Of a stretch of DNA of 64,000 nt, positions 1 through 9,140 are shown piece after piece. The position numbers were made by a program, and so were the translations under genes. Position 1 is the stretch's first letter; each line of letters opens with the position of its first letter. The DNA is from Cyclobacteriaceae bacterium. GTDB taxonomy: Bacteria > Bacteroidota > Bacteroidia > Cytophagales > Cyclobacteriaceae. The stretch covers positions 1,364,001 through 1,428,000 of the forward strand of contig JABFRS010000001.1 in the NCBI GenBank assembly GCA_013141055.1. Direction: 5' to 3'. The notes below the pieces were generated by a model. That model saw only the letters and a program-made list of their open reading frames with translations. It had not been told where the DNA came from and did no database searches.

Positions 1-251
1 CGATGAACGAGCTTTCCCTCGATGCATACCTCGTTACCTTTCTTGAGATACTTACCTGCTGCTTCGGCGAGCTTGCCCCAGATCACCACATTGTGCCATT
101 GGGTATCTTCCACCTTCTCTCCTTTGAGATTTTTGTAGACATCCGTGGTGGCAATTGAGAAAGTAGCCTTCTTTGATTTTTCAAAGACCTTCACTTCCGG
201 GTCCTTGCCCAGGCGGCCAATGAGATGAACTGAGTTGCGTAAACTTTTCAT
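1..251 (-). CDS. ssb: Single-stranded DNA-binding protein, C-terminus cut by window edge
   Basis: The product coats single-stranded DNA during replication, repair and recombination. The visible 83 residues form the first part of the OB fold. They begin MKSLRNSVHLIGRLGKDPEV and contain the family pattern of a strand followed by WHNVVIWGKLAE and a lysine-rich turn before EGKLVH. The ATG at 249-251 is the only sensible start. The rest of the OB fold and the acidic C-terminal tail lie outside the window, so a replicative and a paralogous copy cannot be told apart. The gene is divergent from the zinc-ribbon gene, with a shared 183-base intergenic region. Confidence 0.9.
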   Translation of the reverse strand, partial: MKSLRNSVHLIGRLGKDPEVKVFEKSKKATFSIATTDVYKNLKGEKVEDTQWHNVVIWGKLAEAAGKYLKKGNEVCIEGKLVH

Positions 252-329
252 AATAGTTTGTTTTTAGTTGAACATGCAACGAAGGTGACCAAAGCATAAA
301 AAGACTGTCGTATGTTAACCGTTTATTTT

Positions 330-351
330 CGTTTGTAGACGATTGCAAACG
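330..351. repeat. Inverted repeat between divergent genes
   Basis: CGTTTG at 330-335 is mirrored by CAAACG at 346-351 with a 10-base gap, centred in the intergenic region between ssb and the zinc-ribbon gene. The position would suit an operator, but the arms are short and no regulator is encoded beside it. This is inference only. Confidence 0.25.
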
Positions 352-422
352 CATAGAATGAAACTTATAAAATGATCAGGTTTTCATTCACCAAAATCAT
401 TACCTGATTCTGCACGACTTAC

Positions 423-430
423 TATCTTCA
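423..430 (+). promoter_or_regulatory. Candidate -7 box, 12 nt before start codon
   Basis: TATCTTCA resembles the Bacteroidota -7 element TAnnTTTG with two changes at its end. Its first base is exactly 12 nt before the ATG at 435, which would put transcription initiation at or next to the start codon. No good -33 TTTG was found, so the call is weak on its own. Confidence 0.3.
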
Positions 431-434
431 ACTC

Positions 435-797
435 ATGCCGGAGAAAAAATGTCTTGAATGCGGCATAGCATTTAAGGGTCGGGCGGATAAAAAATTCTGC
501 TCGGATCAGTGCCGTAGTGCCCATCATAATGTACTTAATAGCGATGTGACGAGTTACGTCCGGAATGTTAACAATGCATTGCGCAGGAACAGGCGTATCC
601 TTGATTCATTGAATCCCGGGGGGAAGATCAAGGTTACGGCCGCGCGTTTGAAAGAGGAAGGTTTTGACTTCCGCTATCACACCTCCACCTATAAGACCCG
701 TGATGGCGTGATCTATTACTATTGTTACGAGCAAGGGTATCTTCCCATTGAGAAAAACTATTACCTGCTCGTTTTAAAACAGGATTTGTTTCAATGA
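435..797 (+). CDS. Small zinc-ribbon protein, function unknown
   Basis: This is a 120-residue soluble protein with no signal peptide. Residues 6-26 hold four cysteines spaced C-x2-C-x12-C-x3-C (CLEC and CSDQC), a classic zinc-ribbon arrangement followed by a basic segment (NNALRRNRR) that could contact nucleic acid. The remaining 80 residues are mixed alpha/beta with a tyrosine-rich strand (VIYYYCYEQGY). Proteins with this N-terminal zinc ribbon are common in Bacteroidota as hypothetical proteins. I do not recognise a specific function. It stands alone between divergent ssb and the ABC transporter genes. Confidence 0.8.
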   Translation: MPEKKCLECGIAFKGRADKKFCSDQCRSAHHNVLNSDVTSYVRNVNNALRRNRRILDSLNPGGKIKVTAARLKEEGFDFRYHTSTYKTRDGVIYYYCYEQGYLPIEKNYYLLVLKQDLFQ

Positions 798-1000
798 AAA
801 ATTCAATCAAAAGCTGTTGGTTAGCGCAGCTTGCTGCATCCGTGTAAATATTTCCGAATCAAAAGTGCTTTATTTCTTATCCCTCTATCCGCTATGCCAT
901 ATAGCCTTAGTGCTATAGGGTGTTCCTGCATTTTTTCCAAAGCAAACAAAGGGAATCACATAAATTAAAAGAAGGATTTTAAATAAGTCAAAACGAAGCT

Positions 1001-1008
1001 TACCTTCG
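1001..1008 (+). promoter_or_regulatory. Candidate -7 box, 12 nt before start codon
   Basis: TACCTTCG differs from TAnnTTTG at one position and begins exactly 12 nt before the ATG at 1013. A TTTT run at 977-980, 20 nt upstream, could serve as a poor -33 element. If used, the ABC transporter mRNA would be leaderless. Confidence 0.35.
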
Positions 1009-1012
1009 AAAC

Positions 1013-1792
1013 ATGACTCCTTCTATTGTAATCTCCACCACCAACCTCTCCAAGACGTACGACTCTCCCGTTTTGAAGAATATTAATCTTTCCATTCAAT
1101 CCGGGGAGATCATCGGATACATCGGACCCAACGGCGCAGGCAAAAGCACAACGATTAAAATACTCGCCGGGCTCATTCCCGAATTCGATGGAGAGGCAAG
1201 TGTATTGGGATTTGACGTTCGAAAGGAGCCCATTGAAATAAAAAGAAGAATCGGATACATCCCTGAGAATGCTTCCCTGTATGAAGCGCTCTCACCCATC
1301 GAGTACCTCGATTTCGTGGGACAGCTCTATGGATTGGAGACGGAACTGATCAACCGAAAATCAAAAGAGCTGCTGCATGTATTCGGCCTGAGCAATTTTG
1401 AAGAGTCACGCATGACCACCTTTTCCAAAGGAATGCGTCAGAAGGTATTGCTCATCGCAGGGATGATCCATAACCCCACTATTCTCTTTTTAGATGAACC
1501 ATTATCAGGCCTGGATGCCAATGCCGTCATACTTGTAAAAGAGATCATCAGTCAGCTGAAGAAAGGTGGCAAGACGATCTTCTACAGTTCGCACATCATG
1601 GATGTTGTTGAAAAGATCTCTGACCGGATCATGATCATCAACAAAGGTGAGATGATCGCCAACGGCACGTACTCGGAACTAAATTCACAAATGAATCAGG
1701 GGTCGCTTGAGAAGCTCTTTACAGAATTGACCGGCAATCATGAACATGAGTCGGCCGCAGGTGAGTTTATCAACATACTGGAAAGCAAATGA
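1013..1792 (+). CDS. ABC transporter ATP-binding protein
   Basis: This is the ATPase half of an ABC-2 type transporter, 259 residues. Walker A is GPNGAGKST at 38-46, the signature is the degenerate FSKGMRQ at 137-143, Walker B ends in D161-E162, and the switch histidine is H194. The signature form with KGM, together with the Walker B segment, is typical of BcrA/CcmA-type ATPases that energise export of drugs, lipids or peptides. Its stop overlaps the permease start by four bases (ATGA), so the two are translationally coupled. The substrate cannot be told from sequence. The short C-terminal tail after residue 220 is not conserved. Confidence 0.93.
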   Translation: MTPSIVISTTNLSKTYDSPVLKNINLSIQSGEIIGYIGPNGAGKSTTIKILAGLIPEFDGEASVLGFDVRKEPIEIKRRIGYIPENASLYEALSPIEYLDFVGQLYGLETELINRKSKELLHVFGLSNFEESRMTTFSKGMRQKVLLIAGMIHNPTILFLDEPLSGLDANAVILVKEIISQLKKGGKTIFYSSHIMDVVEKISDRIMIINKGEMIANGTYSELNSQMNQGSLEKLFTELTGNHEHESAAGEFINILESK

Positions 1793-3453
1793 ACGGGTTC
1801 ATACTTTGGATGCTAGACCGGTTTGCTTTCGCATATCGTCTTCTTAAAATTGATTACACTCAGCTTCGTGCGATCATTGCCATCAAGATTAAGCTCGACG
1901 GCAGGAGACAGACCATTCGGATGACCAAGAACAAACAGGAAAGAAATAATGCTTTTCTGTTTTCGTTGATCATGTATTTTCTGTTTGGGATAATGATCGC
2001 CATGGCCATCGCTGCAATGCCATTCATCGTGGGGATGATCATCTTCTTCTCTTACATCATGATGATGATCATCATTACTCTGATTACTGATTTCTCAACC
2101 GTTCTGCTGGATACGAGCGATAATACCATCATCCTTCCCCGGCCCGTCGATAGCCGGACATTTTATGCGGCACGATTCACTCACATTTTCTTATACCTGG
2201 GTCAGCTCACTCTGGCGCTTTCCTTTTTCTCATTTGTTGCCGTTGCGCTGAAGTACAGCTTTGCGCTTGTTATACCGTTTTTCATTGCTACCGTCTTCTC
2301 CGTTTTAATTGCCGTGTTTCTTACCAATGCGATCTATCTCATGATCATGCGGTTTGCCAATGAAGAAAAGCTCAAGACGATCATCAACTATTTTCAGATC
2401 GTCATGGCGGTCGTCTTTATGGGAGGATACCAGATCGGCGCAAGAATGATCTCGAACGCGAACCTGAATTATGAAAATGCAAGTTTTGACATCCACTGGT
2501 GGACCTACCTGATTCCATCTCTCTGGATGTCGTCAGCGATGGAAACGTTACACACCGGCATGCTGGATATTCCACGCGTCGCTCTTTTTTTACTGGCAGT
2601 GCTCTTTCCCTTTGCATCCATTTATATCACCAACACCTGGCTGACACCTTTCTTTAACAGGAAGATCGTCGCGATGGGGAACAGCCAACCCGTTGCAAAA
2701 GTTGAAGACGAAAGAAAATCAAAGAAGAACTTCTGGGATACCATTGGCAGCATGATAAGCACTAGTACACGTGAGCAGGGAGCTTTTTCACTTACGCAGA
2801 AGATGCTGAGTCGCGACAACAAGATCAAGCTAAAGATCTATCCTGCCTTTGGATACATTTTCGTTTTCGCGTTTATCTTCATTTTTAACGGAAAGCAAAG
2901 CCTGCACAGTTTATGGGTCAATCTTCCCAACACATCTTATCACATCCTGCTGATCTATCTTCCCTTCATGATCGTTCAAACGGCATTCAATGAAATACCG
3001 TTCACCGATGAATTTAAATCAAGCTGGATCTACTACTCCTCTCCTATTGAAAGGCCGGGAGAGATACTGCTTGGAATGATAAAGGCAATTTTTGTAAAAC
3101 TCTTCATTCCAATTTTTGTCGTCGTCACAGTTCCTGTGCTGATTATCTGGGGGCCGGGAGCAATCGATGATCTTGCTTTTGGATTGATCAATAATTTTCT
3201 GATCCTTCTGCTGATGGTCACATTCAGCACACACCGTCTACCACTTTCCATGGCACCCAACATGCGTGCACAGTCCGGCAACTTTGTAAAAAGTATCCTC
3301 ATGTTGCTCGCCACCAGTATTCCCGGTATTGGACATTACTTTTTAAGTAAAGTTCCATGGACTTTTCTGGTGGCAATCCCTATGCAGATCGGCCTCATTT
3401 ACTTTCTTTACCAGGAATACAAAAACACACCCTGGACTGCTGTAAAATACTAG
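1789..3453 (+). CDS. ABC transporter permease, large integral membrane protein
   Basis: This 554-residue protein has about 12 hydrophobic segments. The first strong ones lie near residues 60-105, after a basic cytoplasmic N-terminus, and others follow up to the C-terminus. A charged loop near residues 300-340 divides two six-helix halves. It overlaps the ATPase gene by 4 bases, so the pair forms one transporter. The length is about double that of a simple ABC-2 permease, consistent with an internally fused pair of membrane domains. It has no signal peptide or periplasmic domain of note. The substrate is unknown. The following dehydrogenase gene is 35 bases away and may be co-transcribed. Confidence 0.85.
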   Translation: MNGFILWMLDRFAFAYRLLKIDYTQLRAIIAIKIKLDGRRQTIRMTKNKQERNNAFLFSLIMYFLFGIMIAMAIAAMPFIVGMIIFFSYIMMMIIITLITDFSTVLLDTSDNTIILPRPVDSRTFYAARFTHIFLYLGQLTLALSFFSFVAVALKYSFALVIPFFIATVFSVLIAVFLTNAIYLMIMRFANEEKLKTIINYFQIVMAVVFMGGYQIGARMISNANLNYENASFDIHWWTYLIPSLWMSSAMETLHTGMLDIPRVALFLLAVLFPFASIYITNTWLTPFFNRKIVAMGNSQPVAKVEDERKSKKNFWDTIGSMISTSTREQGAFSLTQKMLSRDNKIKLKIYPAFGYIFVFAFIFIFNGKQSLHSLWVNLPNTSYHILLIYLPFMIVQTAFNEIPFTDEFKSSWIYYSSPIERPGEILLGMIKAIFVKLFIPIFVVVTVPVLIIWGPGAIDDLAFGLINNFLILLLMVTFSTHRLPLSMAPNMRAQSGNFVKSILMLLATSIPGIGHYFLSKVPWTFLVAIPMQIGLIYFLYQEYKNTPWTAVKY

Positions 3454-3488
3454 GGAGCGAATAATTTTATTCCTTACATTCAAATCCT

Positions 3489-4235
3489 ATGTGGAATCTC
3501 AATGGTAAAAAAGCCCTTGTTACGGGTGGCACCAAAGGCATTGGTCTGGCAATCGCTCAGGAATTTCTTGACCTGGGGGCAGAAGTACTTGTTATCGCAC
3601 GCGACACCTCCAATATTGAAAACAAGCTTCGCGGAAGCGCACGCCTCTTCAGACTGGATGGTGATCTTACGGACGGAGAATTCAGAAAACAGATTCTTGA
3701 TAAAGTAAAAGAGAACTGGGGCACGCTGGACATACTTGTTAATAATGTCGGCACCAACATCCGCAAGAAGTTTGTCGAATACACTGAAGATGAATACAGA
3801 AAGATATTCGAGATCAATCTATTCAGCATGACTGCCTTAACACAGGGAGCTTTTGAATTGCTGAAGTCGTCGGGAAATGCAAGCGTCATCAACATTGCTT
3901 CTGTTGCCGCAACCTTCGACCTGCAATCAGGAACTCCTTATGGAATGACCAAGGCGGCGATGGTACAGATGTCCCGTCACCTTGCTGCTGAATGGGCACC
4001 GTTCAATATTCGTGTCAACTCAGTATCACCGTGGTATATAGAAACCCCTTTGTCTAAAGCAGTTTTATCGCAACCAGACAGGCTGGAGAAAATTGTAGCC
4101 CGCACTCCGATGGCAAGGGTTGGTCAACCACAGGAAGTTGCGGGCATCGTCAGCTTCCTCGCCATGGATAAGGCTAGTTACATCACGGGACAAAACATAA
4201 TGGTAGACGGCGGGATGTCTGTGAAAGGACTTTAG
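3489..4235 (+). CDS. Short-chain dehydrogenase/reductase, tropinone-reductase-like
   Basis: This is a classical 248-residue SDR. The NAD(P) glycine-rich motif TGGTKGIG is at 12-19, followed by the NNVGTN stabilising motif, catalytic S138, and Y151-x3-K155 (YGMTK). The C-terminal signature [12 protein letters not shown] is complete. The segment [13 protein letters not shown] and the overall pattern match the tropinone reductase-like subgroup found in plants and bacteria. The real bacterial substrate of this subgroup is generally unknown. It follows the ABC permease by 35 bases in the same direction. Enzyme class is certain; substrate is not. Confidence 0.9.
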   Translation: MWNLNGKKALVTGGTKGIGLAIAQEFLDLGAEVLVIARDTSNIENKLRGSARLFRLDGDLTDGEFRKQILDKVKENWGTLDILVNNVGTNIRKKFVEYTEDEYRKIFEINLFSMTALTQGAFELLKSSGNASVINIASVAATFDLQSGTPYGMTKAAMVQMSRHLAAEWAPFNIRVNSVSPWYIETPLSKAVLSQPDRLEKIVARTPMARVGQPQEVAGIVSFLAMDKASYITGQNIMVDGGMSVKGL

Positions 4236-4261
4236 AATTAGTTAACCTGAAATAATTACTG

Positions 4262-6832
4262 ATGAAAATGGGATCCATGAAAATATCTTCAATCATTTTC
4301 TGTGTACTGCTGCTGGTCAACTGTTCGCCTAAAAAAGAGATCATCCCTGGCACTTCCCTTGAGCTTGCCATTGAAAGGAAGAATACGATCAGCAATCTTC
4401 AGTATGCATTATTTTTTGATATTCCTGAGAATCAAAAAGACAGCATACCTGCAACGGTTACCATACGCTTTGATTTAAACAAACTATCTGATGTTCTTCA
4501 GCTTGACTTTAACGCATCACCTGAAAATATTAAGAAAATAAGAGTCAATGATCAGGATATAAAGATCAATATTGAAAACGAGCATATCCTCATCGATAAG
4601 AAATTCCTGAAAGACAATGCGAATGCTATCAATATTGATTTTATCGCAGGTGAGAAGGCCCTCAACAGAAATCCGGATTACTTATACACCTTATTCGTTC
4701 CAAGTCGTGCAGCTTCATGCTTCCCGGTATTTGATCAGCCTGATTTAAAAGCCATCTATCATCTTGAGCTAAGTATTCCGATGACATGGCATGCACTCTC
4801 CAACGGCAGTGTCCTTTCTATCGATTCATCCACAAATAAAAAACGATACAGTTTTAGCAATACACTCGCTACGAGCACCTATCAGTTTGCCTTTACTGCA
4901 GGCAAATTCTTCAGGGCATATGATCCCGAAGCCAACATGACCATCTATTATCGTGAAACTGATACGGCTAAAGTTTCCCGCAATCTGCCCCAGATCTTCG
5001 AGATGCATCGTGAAGCAATTGCATGGCTGAAAGATTACACGGGCATTGATTATCCCTATGAGAAATTCGATTTTGCTTTGATGCCAGCGTTTCAATTTGG
5101 GGGCATGGAACATCCGGGAAGTATTTTTTACCGTGAGAGAAGTTTATTTCTGGAACCTTCTGCTTCCATCAATGAGCAATTGGGAAGAGCGAGTCTCATA
5201 GCGCATGAAACAGCACACATGTGGTTCGGCAATCTCGTCACCATGAAGTGGTTCAATGATGTCTGGCTTAAGGAAGTGTTTGCCAATTTCATGGCTGCTA
5301 AAATTGTTAACCCTGCCTTTTATCAGATCGATCATGAGCTTCGTTTTCTCATGGCACATTATCCTGCAGCTTATGCGATTGACAGAAGTCAGGGGTCGCA
5401 TCCTATTCAGCAGCCTTTGGATAATCTCAAAAATGCCGGCAGTGTGTATGGAGCAATCATCTATCAAAAGGCACCTATCATGATGCGGAATCTTGAATCG
5501 CTGATGGGTGAAGAAGATTTTAAGAAAGGACTTCAGGAATATTTAAAAACCTATTCCTATCAGAATGCAACGTGGGACGATCTTGTTAACGTTTTAAAAA
5601 AACATACCAGCAAAGATCTTGAAGTGTGGAATAAGGCATGGATAAAAACGAAAGGCATGCCCGAAATAACCTACGCATTATCATCATACAATAAAACTGT
5701 TGAAATGAAAGTGGTGAATGATTCATCAGGAATTACCTGGCCGCAGTTCTTTAACGTCGAATACAAAGACAGTAAGATCAGATTTGTAAAAGAAGTAGAA
5801 ATAAAGCGCGATAGTATTACGCGGATTGCCAATGCCGATGGAGATGACTTCACTGTTATCCCCAACTATCTTGGAAGAGGTTACGGCTACTTTCGTGCAC
5901 CCGAGAAAGACATTCAATATATGTTGTCTTATGTTGAGACACTGAAAGATCCTGAAGCAAGAGCAGGGATATGGATGAATGTCTGGGAATATGTTCTGAA
6001 CGGGGAACTTGATCCAAAGCTGACCCTTCAGAAATTGCTGATCGCATTGAAGAGCGAAAGAGATCCCCTTCTCCTGGATTATCTGACGGATAAGATCGGC
6101 GTTATCTTTTGGCAGCTTCTTACTTCTCCTCAAAGGGAAATGATCAATCACACTCTGGACGAAACGCTTTTTGAGCAGATCGCAATTGAAAAAGATAACT
6201 CCCTGAAGAGAATCTTTTTCAACTGCTACAGGAATGTGGCTACCTCTCCGGAAGCTGTTGCCAATCTCAAAAAATTATGGAAAGATGAGATCACGCTTGG
6301 CCTTGAACTATCGGAACGCGACCACATTCTTCTTGCCTATGAGCTGGCGGTTCGTGAGGAAAAAGATCATCAGGCAATACTCACCGAGCAACTGGAGAAG
6401 ATCTCAAATCCCGATCGTAAGAAAGAAATGGAATTTATCATGCCATCACTATCGGCAGATGCTTCTGTTCGTGATAATTTTTTTGAAAGTCTGAAGCACA
6501 AAGAGAATCGCACACACGAACCATGGGTACTGGAAGCTCAACGATATCTCAACCATCCTTTAAGAGGAAATTATTCTGTAAAGTATGTTGCACCAAGCCT
6601 GGAGCTACTGGAAGAGATGCAGCAAACCGGAGATATCTTTTTTCCAAAAGGATGGCTTGATGCTACATTGGGGGAATATCAGACTAAGGAAGCGGCTCAA
6701 AGTGTAAGAGATTATCTGATGCGTCATAAAGACCTTCGGCAGGATCTTAAAAACAAGCTGCTGCAATCAACGGATATGCTGTTTCGTGCTGAGAGCATTC
6801 TCAAAAAAAATCAGGTTGATACCCCGCGGTAA
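4262..6832 (+). CDS. M1 family aminopeptidase, lipoprotein
   Basis: This zinc aminopeptidase has 856 residues. The zinc site is HETAH at 315-319 with the third ligand E338, exactly 19 residues after the second histidine, as required for M1. The exopeptidase motif, normally GxMEN, reads GGMEH here. An N-terminal hydrophobic stretch ends in the lipobox LLVNC, so the enzyme is predicted to be lipid-anchored outside the inner membrane, where it would trim peptides for uptake. Three in-frame ATGs (4262, 4268, 4277) precede the signal peptide; the third gives the tidiest signal sequence. The C-terminal half is helical, as in the ERAP1-like domain. Confidence 0.92.
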   Translation: MKMGSMKISSIIFCVLLLVNCSPKKEIIPGTSLELAIERKNTISNLQYALFFDIPENQKDSIPATVTIRFDLNKLSDVLQLDFNASPENIKKIRVNDQDIKINIENEHILIDKKFLKDNANAINIDFIAGEKALNRNPDYLYTLFVPSRAASCFPVFDQPDLKAIYHLELSIPMTWHALSNGSVLSIDSSTNKKRYSFSNTLATSTYQFAFTAGKFFRAYDPEANMTIYYRETDTAKVSRNLPQIFEMHREAIAWLKDYTGIDYPYEKFDFALMPAFQFGGMEHPGSIFYRERSLFLEPSASINEQLGRASLIAHETAHMWFGNLVTMKWFNDVWLKEVFANFMAAKIVNPAFYQIDHELRFLMAHYPAAYAIDRSQGSHPIQQPLDNLKNAGSVYGAIIYQKAPIMMRNLESLMGEEDFKKGLQEYLKTYSYQNATWDDLVNVLKKHTSKDLEVWNKAWIKTKGMPEITYALSSYNKTVEMKVVNDSSGITWPQFFNVEYKDSKIRFVKEVEIKRDSITRIANADGDDFTVIPNYLGRGYGYFRAPEKDIQYMLSYVETLKDPEARAGIWMNVWEYVLNGELDPKLTLQKLLIALKSERDPLLLDYLTDKIGVIFWQLLTSPQREMINHTLDETLFEQIAIEKDNSLKRIFFNCYRNVATSPEAVANLKKLWKDEITLGLELSERDHILLAYELAVREEKDHQAILTEQLEKISNPDRKKEMEFIMPSLSADASVRDNFFESLKHKENRTHEPWVLEAQRYLNHPLRGNYSVKYVAPSLELLEEMQQTGDIFFPKGWLDATLGEYQTKEAAQSVRDYLMRHKDLRQDLKNKLLQSTDMLFRAESILKKNQVDTPR

Positions 6833-7035
6833 CCCATTTATTGAAAATATTTATTCATTGAGGTTATCACAACCTATTCCGTTTCTATGCGTAATACTAT
6901 GGAACGCATCTATCTGATTAATTGTTGATAGGTATATCTGTTCCTCCTGAAAAATTAAAAGAGAACAATCAATGGCCATTCACCGGGAGAACAGAATTTT
7001 TAATATGAACAGAGGAGAGAGGCCATTAGATTATT

Positions 7036-7365
7036 GTGAAAATGAGTTGGAAAACAATTTATATTGTAGGGAAGTCAGATTTTAGAGAAGAAGTCAAGAA
7101 GAAACTAGAACATTCAAGCCAGCGCGTCATGCCTGGATTTATCGATAGCAGTTCCATTGAGACAATACACGATTTATACTGGCTGGACGGAAGAACAGAT
7201 TTACGTTCTTTCAAACATGCCATTGGCGGTAAGCTGATCTGGAAACATCGCTTACGTTTCTATCACACATTGGAAGAATTTCTTAACGCTCAGCAGGCAA
7301 AAAAGGAAACTGAATTCTCTGCCCGCGAACGGGAAATGATTGCTCAAATGCAGCAGGTTGCCTGA
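7036..7365 (+). CDS. Conserved small protein, function unknown
   Basis: This is a 107-109 residue soluble protein. The reading frame opens with GTG at 7036, and an ATG lies two codons later at 7042; the ATG is the likelier start. The N-terminus (KTIYIVGKSDFREEVKKKL) suggests a beta-alpha unit and the C-terminus is a glutamine/glutamate-rich helix. No signal peptide, metal motif or known domain is evident. It stands alone after the aminopeptidase, separated by about 200 bases that contain only short palindromes (AATGGCCATT at 6971-6980). I do not recognise the family. Confidence 0.65.
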   Translation: MKMSWKTIYIVGKSDFREEVKKKLEHSSQRVMPGFIDSSSIETIHDLYWLDGRTDLRSFKHAIGGKLIWKHRLRFYHTLEEFLNAQQAKKETEFSAREREMIAQMQQVA

Positions 7366-7444
7366 TAGTTGGAGATTGTGTTAGCCCTTGGGATCGGGAA
7401 AATTATTACCTTGGTATTCCTGACCCAATCTAACTTAACCAACT

Positions 7445-7993
7445 ATGAAAAAAATCATCCTCATCAGTCTATCCGTTATACTGGCCCTCATTATCGGGGT
7501 GGTCCTTTACGGAGTTCTTGTCGTATCCAAGAAAAGTCCAATCAAGACAACTGAATTCAGCAGCAATGGACTTGACCTCAAAGTGGTCTATTGCCAGCCT
7601 TATAAAAAAGGTCGTGTGATCTTCGGTGAAGAATCCCAAGGTGCGTTACAGCCTTATGGAAAATACTGGAGACTTGGTGCAAACGCTGCTACTGAAATAA
7701 CATTCAGCAAGAATGTAAATTTTGGAGGCAAACCTATTAACGCAGGAACATATCGTATGTATGCAGTCCCAGGCAGTTCTGCATTTGTTATTGCACTTAA
7801 TAGTGAATTAGGAGTTTACTTCGGTGTGAACGAACCAGACTATTCAAAAGACGTACTCAAAATTGATGTACCGGTGGAGACAGCTCCTGAGACAGAGCAA
7901 CTGACAATCAATTTCGCCAACGATTCTACCGGTGTGATGATGAATGTTCTCTGGGATACAACGAAGTTAAGCGTACCGATCACCGCTCAATAA
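7445..7993 (+). CDS. DUF2911 domain protein, membrane-anchored
   Basis: This is a 182-residue protein with one N-terminal hydrophobic helix (residues 2-27) that may be an uncleaved anchor or signal. It is followed by a DUF2911 domain marked by VYCQPYKKGRVIFG, YGKYWRLGANAATEI and AGTYRMYAVPG. DUF2911 is a common all-beta domain of unknown function in Bacteroidota, usually exported. The next gene starts 7 bases after its stop, so the two probably form an operon with the amidohydrolase. Family assignment is firm; role is unknown. Confidence 0.88.
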   Translation: MKKIILISLSVILALIIGVVLYGVLVVSKKSPIKTTEFSSNGLDLKVVYCQPYKKGRVIFGEESQGALQPYGKYWRLGANAATEITFSKNVNFGGKPINAGTYRMYAVPGSSAFVIALNSELGVYFGVNEPDYSKDVLKIDVPVETAPETEQLTINFANDSTGVMMNVLWDTTKLSVPITAQ

Positions 7994-8000
7994 TTTCATT

Positions 8001-9140
8001 GTGGCTGGTTTTTCCAAAAAGAAGTGGATACTTTTTCCACTGGGTATACTTGTATTCCTTGTTGCTACCTACTGGCTCATTGGAAAAATTCAGTACCGCA
8101 ATAATGTAATGGATGTTGAGGATTATGAACCGATCTCAACATTGGTTGTTCCTCAGCATCCATTGACTCATTCCAAATTTCCATTCATTGATGTTCACAA
8201 TCATCAATGGATCATGCCCGTTCAGAATCTTGACAAGCTTGTTGTAGAGATGGATTCTCTCAACATGGGTGTGATGGTCAACCTAAGCGGCTTCCGTGGA
8301 AAGATCCTGGAATGGTCGCTTGATAACGTTCACAAGAATTATCCCAATCGATTCATCGTCTTCATGAATATCAACTTTGAAGACCTTGATGACAAAGGCT
8401 GGCCAAACGATCAGCTTCAAATGATGGAGGATGCTGTAAAGCTCGGTGCACGTGGATTGAAAGTTTACAAAGGACTTGGCTTAACAGATAAAGACAACAA
8501 CGGAAACAGAATTGCCATTGATGATCCACGGCTGGATCCGATCTGGGCAAAGTGCGGAGCGTTGGGTATTCCAGTCTTAATCCATTCTGGAGAACCATCA
8601 TCTTTCTGGAAACCCAAAGACAAATACAATGAACGGTGGCTTGAACTTAAGCAGGAACCTGATCGCTATCGGTCTGCTGATAAATTCCCTCCGTTTGAAA
8701 CCATCATGGCCGAGCAGCACAACGTGTTCCGCAGGCATCCTGAAACAAAATTTATCGATGCTCACCTCGGATGGTTTGGTAACGATCTTGACCGGCTTGG
8801 AAAGTTATTTGACGAGATGCCTAATGTCTACACGGAACTTGGGGCCGTCCTTGCGGAATTAGGTCGTCAGCCAAAATCTGCAAGAAAATTTATGATCCGG
8901 TATCAGAACAGAGTTCTGTTTGGAAAGGATACTTACAAGAAGGAAGAATACTATACTTATTTCAGGGTTCTTGAAAGCGGTGACGAGTACTTTGATTACT
9001 ATCGCAAGCGCCACGCGCACTGGAAAATGTATGGATTAGAATTGCCTGACTCCGTTTTGAAGAAGGTGTATTATGAGAATGCGCTCAATGTGATTCCCGG
9101 TGTCAGGGAGATTTTCAATACAGGCACACCAATCCCTTAG
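8001..9140 (+). CDS. Amidohydrolase-family (TIM-barrel) hydrolase, membrane-anchored
   Basis: This 379-residue protein starts with GTG and has one N-terminal transmembrane helix (about residues 10-28), so the catalytic domain probably faces the periplasm. The domain belongs to the amidohydrolase_2 group: IDVHNH near residue 64 supplies the first metal ligands, IDAHLGW a later histidine, and LFGKDT the final aspartate. Members act on carboxylic acids or esters with a zinc or manganese centre. It is coupled to the DUF2911 gene 7 bases upstream. Its last 26 bases overlap the convergent LRR gene. The substrate is unknown. Confidence 0.85.
   Translation: MAGFSKKKWILFPLGILVFLVATYWLIGKIQYRNNVMDVEDYEPISTLVVPQHPLTHSKFPFIDVHNHQWIMPVQNLDKLVVEMDSLNMGVMVNLSGFRGKILEWSLDNVHKNYPNRFIVFMNINFEDLDDKGWPNDQLQMMEDAVKLGARGLKVYKGLGLTDKDNNGNRIAIDDPRLDPIWAKCGALGIPVLIHSGEPSSFWKPKDKYNERWLELKQEPDRYRSADKFPPFETIMAEQHNVFRRHPETKFIDAHLGWFGNDLDRLGKLFDEMPNVYTELGAVLAELGRQPKSARKFMIRYQNRVLFGKDTYKKEEYYTYFRVLESGDEYFDYYRKRHAHWKMYGLELPDSVLKKVYYENALNVIPGVREIFNTGTPIP

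Noticed and set aside
900-917. Six-base inverted repeat TATAGC/GCTATA between the zinc-ribbon and ABC genes
   Set aside because: Short, AT-rich and with no T-run; could not be called a terminator or operator.
6971-6980. Palindrome AATGGCCATT before the 109-residue gene
   Set aside because: Single 10-base palindrome; nothing else supports an operator.
7369-7554. Open frame of 61 codons overlapping the DUF2911 start
   Set aside because: Out of frame with a well-supported family member starting at 7445 and without motifs.
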